From NCBI GenBank assembly GCA_027575805.1, contig JANBPU010000128.1:1-12274 (forward strand): a stretch of DNA of 12,274 bases, read 5' to 3'. Of the stretch, positions 7,482 through 12,274 are shown piece by piece. Position numbers and translations under genes: made by a program. The notes beneath the pieces are model-generated. The model saw only the letters and a program-made list of their open reading frames with translations, was not told where the DNA came from and made no database searches. Within the stretch, counting starts at the first letter, position 1. Each line of letters begins with the position of its first letter. This DNA is from Mycoemilia scoparia (taxonomy: Eukaryota > Kickxellomycota > Kickxellomycetes > Kickxellales > Kickxellaceae).

Positions 7482-10017
7482 ATGGCTCTATTGAGATTTA
7501 ACGGTAAGCTTAAATAAATTGCAAGCCAAGACATCTGCTGGAATGCATCTTGCAGACTCGGAAATAATCTAAACCGTGCCAATCTATCTATTGCATCTCG
7601 TAGTCTTGGAATATGTCTACAAGAATCGACAGGAATACGGTGTGAGAAATAAAGATTACATAGCTTACCGACGCTTCTGTAAAAACCATTTGCATCAGGT
7701 TCGCAAGACGATTGGCAATTTGCAGGGTACTAGCAAGAAATATCAGCAAAAGAGCATTGTTAGCATCGATGATGATAAAAATGATACTGAGCATAAGCTA
7801 AAGCAAGTACACAAGAGTTTGAGTTTAAAAAATACAAATGTCTAATATATGCATGTCCTTGTTGCCAACCACTCGAAATGTCTTTAATGTAGGAGTCTCG
7901 AAGTGTTTGTATTGCAGAGCGAAAGGGCTTGGGCCTTTTCTATGGAACTGAAAGAGCTCTACTACCGCACTGAAGAGCCCCGCCAAAGATATCATCTTGT
8001 TCGTAGACTAAAGGTTGCAATCAATACCATAAAATCTCTTCTCGAGGTTGTTAAGTCTTCCAGCGGCGAGATCTTGGTTGACGATTTTACATACCTTTCC
8101 ATCCTTGTAAGTAAAACTATATCTACTATCAACTTATGACGGCTTTGTTATAATCATAGCCCATTGCTGACAGGAATCTTGACTCGACACAATGTGTAGG
8201 CCTACTTATTCAACTTCAAAGCATTACTTGCATTCGAGCAAGAAGAATGGGAACCTGCCCTCAACAACAGCGTCGCTTCTCGAATTTTTTGTGAGAGATT
8301 AGCTCAAATAGAACCACAAAAGCTGGCTGCAGCTTTTAAATCGACATCAGAGGCGCTGGATCAGCTCGTTTACCTGTCAGCTTACCAAAGTCGTCTCATT
8401 CCTGAGGTCCAAGGCAAGAGAGCCGAAGACATCGCCAAGTCGTGGTATGCGGAGAGCGCCAAGACAAGGTTTTCCACAAATGTCTTTGAAAACTTTGAAG
8501 GCTTGCAAACCAAGCTAGATAATCTTGTCAACTCAAGCATATACGATAGTGCCGGCGCTGGTAAAGATTCTTCCAAGTTTAGAGGATCCGCCGACTCGGA
8601 AGACGTGAAGCTCACCATTCCCTGGGGTGCCCAAACCATTGCAGTCAGGGATCAGCACTTGGCAAGCTATCTGCAAGACGCACTTAAGTCCCTCGAGTCT
8701 CTTCCCGCTCCTAACAACTTGGCTAAGCTAGAGTCGCGATTAGATATTTCAAAAGAGTTTGAACAATCAATTTCACAGTGGAAGCGGGTGATCGGTTACT
8801 CTGCTCTCTGCGTCTCAAAGAAAGAAAGCGAGATCAAAAACACTGAATACCGACTGCCTTCGGATGGTCTAAACAAGGAGATCCTTGAGCTTCGCTACAC
8901 CCATGGATACGCTACATTTGTTTTTTACTCACTCTGTGCCACATCATACATATACGAAGCCCAATGGATCGAGGAGAACAACAACATTTCTTCATCTGGA
9001 TCTAAAAATGATATTGCAAAGGCATTCAGGATTGACTTTCAAAAGTACTGGAACATTGATCCACAGTCCCTCGACAATAATGCAACACTGAAGGCAGTTA
9101 GAAAGCTGGCCACACCGCCTCCAAAGAATGCAAGTGCATTGAATAAAGGTCTCGATGTTCTACCAGAGTTCTTACGCATAGCCGTTCTGTACCAACTGGC
9201 TGTCCAGCAGCTGAGTATATTGAACAAGTATTTTGCCAAGGTCAAGCAGACCCTTTCGGCTTTGAAGGTCAAATCGATCATTGATGTTGACAAGCTGTGC
9301 AAAGATCTTTATATTAGTCGAGGTTGGTTACTGTCTCACAAGTACTATTACCTGGCTGCTGCACATGTCCAGCCCGAACATCGTGCACCAGCGCGGGCCC
9401 TCGCTATCCTTCAGCAAGGCAAACTACAAAAGCTTTTGGATATCCTGCCTACAGACAGCCACCCCGACTCTGTCACTGCCAACGGATTGTGGGACGTTCG
9501 ATCTCAAATCACAAAACATAGCGTTGACAAGTTTAAGAAACAAATAACCCAGGCGACAACCATCACCCAATCGATTCTAGTTCAAGGTGGAAGAAGCAAT
9601 CCTGGATCCTGGATAGAAGATCCAGCATCCTACCCCACATTCATCTACAACCCACAACTTAAATCCAGATCTAAGCGACAAAGCAAGAAGCCCAAACAGA
9701 AGAAAAAGAAGAAGCAGAGTAGCGACAAAAAGAAACCAGCAGGCAGCGGTGTTGATGATGAAAAGGTGTCATTATCAGTTCCGAAATTGGTACCCAATTT
9801 GGTTGATATTTCCGGCTTACCCCAGTACTCTGTTATAGCAGCCAAGCCTATATACTACGACTTAGCGGCCAAGTATATAGACTTTGACTTTGATGCCATC
9901 GAGGAGAGAGCAGCAAAGGCCGCACCCAAAGGGAAGCCACAGGATCAGGGACTTGGTGGAGCAGCTGCTTCCAAGATTGGATCAATTATTAGTGGATTCT
10001 GGAATCGTGGGCAGTAG
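7482..10017 (+). CDS. SRP68: Signal recognition particle subunit SRP68, 4 exons
   Basis: Exons 7482-7503, 7604-7802, 7893-8106 and 8200-10017 join into about 750 residues. SRP68 binds SRP RNA and pairs with SRP72 in the S domain of the particle that pauses and targets ribosomes to the ER. The RNA-binding N-terminal part is recognisable: EYGVRNKDYIAYRRFC, then VRKTIG, then LQSERAWAFSMELK (about 81-94) and EEPRQRYHLVRRLK (101-114), followed by AFEQEEW, all matching metazoan SRP68 in order. The C-terminus has the SRP72-contact signature, KPIYYDLAAKYIDF (about 692-705), and ends IGSIISGFWNRGQ. A lysine-rich patch lies at about 632-657. The protein is some 120 residues longer than human SRP68. The first exon (MALLRFN) and the GC donor of intron 2 are inferred from frame and alignment and are the least certain parts. 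Confidence 0.88.
7803..7892 (+). other. SRP68: Probable GC-AG intron 2 of SRP68
   Basis: Exon 2 is open to a TAA just past 7845, so it must splice before that. Exon 3 encodes the conserved LEVFVLQSERAW block and requires a phase-2 junction. No GT in exon 2 has that phase, but GCAAGT at 7803 does, giving a 90-bp intron ending ATGTAG. The alternative GT donor at 7807 with the acceptor ending at 7915 is phase-compatible but would splice out the conserved hydrophobic half of this helix. Confidence 0.6.
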
Positions 10018-10484
10018 AAATAAATGTGACTCTTCATTTTATAATTTTGTGATGGTAGAATTGTTAATACAACATTTGTATTATCTGGTATTAGACTGTT
10101 GCCAAAGATGCCGAGGTAATTATTAAAGCTCTAGTCTTGAAAATGAGGGGTAATTTATTTATAAAAGCGATAAAATATTTCCTTTATCATAAGCTATGCT
10201 AGCTATTATTAGTGTAAGGGAATGGCCGATCGATGACGATTAAGCTTTTATTATTTATATGGAGATTCTGTATGCCACATACACTAAAAATAAAGAAGTG
10301 GCCGATCAATCGCACATAAAGAATATTGATTCGTCCCCCATAATACCTACGGTCAGATATTGGTGGCCATATGTCTGTTCTGGCTTGCTAATTTGTATTT
10401 GATCTCGAAAATATTTTTCGGCTTACTGATACATAATACACAAAACTTTAGAGCTCAAGGCCAGCTCATCTGTATCTTGAAACC
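10018..10484. other. Intergenic region between SRP68 and GPN1
   Basis: No gene is visible in these 467 bp between two genes on the same strand. An AATAAA lies at 10019-10024, almost touching the SRP68 stop, so it is probably not the functional signal. The 9-bp sequence TGGCCGATC occurs at 10223-10231 and 10299-10307, each followed by similar ATCG-containing bases, and could be a paired regulatory motif of the downstream gene. Confidence 0.5.
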
Positions 10485-11816
10485 ATGGCTTCTACTCAGG
10501 AAAAGACGGGAAAAAAGAAGCCTACAGTCATAGTCACTATTGGCATGGCTGGATCGGGGAAAACTACATTTTTACAGGTATAATGGCAATGCAAACACTA
10601 CAGACAGACACTTTTTATACGTTTTTGTGGCCACTCGCTAATATTCCAAATATTTTTACGCCCATTTGTGATAGAGACTGAATGCTGACTTACATACAAA
10701 GAAAAGACCGCCCTATGTGCTTAATCTTGACCCTGCCGTCAGTAAGCTTCCTTTCCAACCAAACATTGATATTCGAGACACCATAGACTATAAACAAGTC
10801 ATGAATGAGTATGTTGGATGCTGCGTATAATACTAAGGATAATCCACGGCACTCAAATGATCTATAAACCTGCATTGACCTCATTTCTTTGTTTCTTTGC
10901 TCGTAGGTACAAGCTGGGTCCAAACGGAGGGATTTTGACATCACTAAACTTGTTTACTACCAAATTTGACCAAGTATTGTCTATTGTCGACAAGCGAGCA
11001 GAAACTGTAGAGCAAGTAGCAGAATAACAACATTACTCTATATACTACATATACTACTATGGTTGCATTATTAACAATGGCGGCACTGCCAAATGGTTGG
11101 CATATGTAGCTATGTTGTCATAGATACTCCTGGTCAGATCGAAATATTTACATGGTCTGCATCTGGAGCCATCATAACCGAAGCCCTAGCAACATCCTAT
11201 CCAACCGTCATTGCGTACATCATTGACACACCAAGAACCGCCAGCCCTGTGACCTTCATGTCTAACATGATGTATGCCTGCAGGTAAGAATGCCGCCATT
11301 TCTCTCTAACTAGCCCTACCAAACTACCCATTTAGACCATCTGCATAAACTGACTGCCATACAATCTGGTACTGTCTGCAATCCTGCACTAGTATCCTGT
11401 ACAAAACCCGCCTTCCGTTTGTTTTGGTTTTCAACAAGACTGATGTTATATCGCACGAATTTGCCCTGAAGTGGATGGAAGACTTTGAGCAGTTCCAGGA
11501 GGCTCTGCAGAGACAAGACGACACATACATGAACTCACTGATGAATTCCATGAGCCTAGTTTTGGACGAATTTTACAGCCATCTGCGGGTTTCTGGCGTC
11601 TCTGCCGTCACTGGCGCTGGGATGGACGAGTTCTTTGAAAAGGTTGGCGAGGCCGTGAAAGAGTACGAAAATGATTACAAGCCTGATTTGGAAAAGCGTA
11701 TTGCAGAGAAACAGAATGCCGAAAAGGAAAAGCGAGCTAAACAACTCGAAGCTCTCATGAAGGACATGGGTGTTGGCGGTTCCAACCAGGGAGATGGGGT
11801 GGATATGCCAGAATAG
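10485..11816 (+). CDS. GPN1: GPN-loop GTPase 1 (GPN1/Npa3), 5 exons
   Basis: Exons 10485-10577, 10675-10808, 10907-11011, 11110-11283 and 11393-11816 give 309 residues. The family is essential for assembly and nuclear import of RNA polymerase II and works as a heterodimer with other GPN proteins. Visible motifs: Walker [10 protein letters not shown] (20-28), the conserved NLDPAV (48-53), the family-defining Gly-Pro-Asn loop in YKLGPNGGI (77-85), DTPGQIE (116-122), [26 protein letters not shown] (183-186) and SAVTG (239-243). The C-terminal helix rich in Lys and Glu ends at KDMG plus a short Gly-rich tail. The long acidic tail of yeast Npa3 (385 residues) and human GPN1 (374) is missing. Introns are 97, 98, 98 and 109 bp. 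The third is GC-AG. The start at 10485 (ACCATGG context) is the only Met before Walker A that leaves a normal-length leader. Confidence 0.95.
11012..11109 (+). other. GPN1: GC-AG intron 3 of GPN1
   Basis: Exon 3 hits a stop codon shortly after Glu-Thr-Val, and exon 4 must begin with the third base of a codon to read [11 protein letters not shown]. The only donor of matching phase is GCAAGT at 11012. The GT dinucleotides nearby are all phase 0 and would shift the frame. The intron ends ATATGTAG and is 98 bp, like its neighbours. Confidence 0.85.
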
Positions 11817-12147
11817 AATTGGCTGTCTATTTCTACTTTGCTGATTCCTTAATGCTCCTTACACATATATACATATTTTAAAAGTGCCAATATTTGCCTT
11901 CAGTAAATAAATTGGATCCATCTTGGCTTTTGAATATCACATTGGAAAATCATTTATTCTATTTAATTAAGCATGTTCCAAGCCATCTCCTTTAAGTAAT
12001 AATATGGGGTGTCCCAAACTAGAGGTTGCTAAAAAAGTATATTTAGGATCTCCCACAATTCTCATCATCCAACCACAATGGATTTATACTCACAATTAAT
12101 GATCGGGATTACATGTATAAATAGCATTGGATATCTGATATACCCAA
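11817..12147. other. 3' flank of GPN1, no gene seen
   Basis: AT-rich sequence without a supported coding frame. It holds the probable GPN1 polyadenylation signal. Any promoter for the possible gene starting at 12148 would also have to lie here. Confidence 0.5.
11906..11911 (+). terminator. Possible polyadenylation signal of GPN1
   Basis: AATAAA, about 90 nt after the GPN1 stop codon, at the same distance as the candidate signal of the Rab gene. Its use is inferred from position only. Confidence 0.45.
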
Positions 12148-12215
12148 ATGAATGATACAGAAAGGGAAGAAAACGATGAGTGGGGACTTGCGGTGGCTCA
12201 ACATATTCAAGGCAG
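12148..12215 (+). CDS. Possible first exon of a further gene (partial)
   Basis: An ATG at 12148 opens a short frame reading MNDTEREENDEWGLAVAQHI and then QG, ending at a candidate donor AG|GTAACA (12216). Local base composition is coding-like compared with the AT-rich surroundings, and all complete genes here have short first exons of 22-93 nt. Without the intron the frame stops at once. I do not recognise the protein, and the rest would lie beyond the window. It could equally be chance. Confidence 0.3.
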
Positions 12216-12242
12216 GTAACAGCAAATATGTTGTTCAGACAG

Positions 12243-12274
12243 ATACACATACATACATATATATATATATATAT
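12243..12274. repeat. ACAT/AT microsatellite at the window end
   Basis: A few ACAT units run into at least nine AT dinucleotides, continuing to the last base. This is simple sequence that extends past the window. Confidence 0.9.

Noticed and set aside
7554..7603. A good-looking acceptor TTGCAG at 7550-7555 for SRP68 intron 1.
   Set aside because: With exon 1 in frame it leads to a TAA at 7570-7572, and the intron would be only 52 bp. The acceptor ending at 7603 gives a 100-bp intron and an N-terminus that aligns with the family.
7807..7915. A standard GT-AG intron in SRP68 from 7807 to 7915 instead of the GC-AG intron.
   Set aside because: It is phase-compatible and cannot be fully excluded, but it would remove the LEVFVLQ segment that matches a conserved helix before ERAW. 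It is kept as the main alternative.
9039..9845. Minus-strand open frames within SRP68, including a hydrophobic one with a Phe/Leu-rich stretch that looks like a membrane segment.
   Set aside because: The Phe/Leu-rich stretch is simply the antisense of the lysine-rich patch of SRP68.

Overview
The window comes from a fungal nuclear genome, most likely an early-diverging ('zygomycete'-grade) fungus. This is inferred from three conserved eukaryotic housekeeping genes cut by many short spliceosomal introns (17 in total, nearly all 78-110 bp), AT-rich intergenic DNA, and a Ty3/gypsy retroelement next to a Tc1/mariner-type short element. The species cannot be fixed from the sequence alone.

Layout: 1-335 is pyrimidine-rich flank without a recognisable gene. 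336-3556 is a decayed minus-strand Ty3/gypsy element: a candidate LTR (3321-3556), a leader, then one reading frame running from gag through protease into reverse transcriptase, broken only by TGA codons and lost before RNase H and integrase. 3557-4905 is AT-rich and carries a 215-bp TA-flanked terminal-inverted-repeat element (3930-4144). 4906-6633 (minus) is an 11-exon Rab GTPase of the Rab4/Rab14 branch. 6634-7481 is a divergent intergenic region with a pure alternating pyrimidine-purine tract and a 20-bp direct repeat. 7482-10017 (plus) is a 4-exon SRP68 gene. 10485-11816 (plus) is a 5-exon GPN-loop GTPase (GPN1/Npa3). A possible first exon of a further gene starts at 12148, and the window ends in an AT microsatellite.

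The three complete genes do unrelated housekeeping jobs: endosomal traffic, co-translational targeting, and nuclear import/assembly of RNA polymerase II. Their products do not form one pathway. Their shared oddity is splicing: each has one intron whose reading frame and family alignment fit best, or only, with a GC-AG intron, and all three use the same donor hexamer GCAAGT. The Rab gene also contains a 10-nt microexon. No new multi-gene system is evident. The splice-site pattern is the most notable signal.
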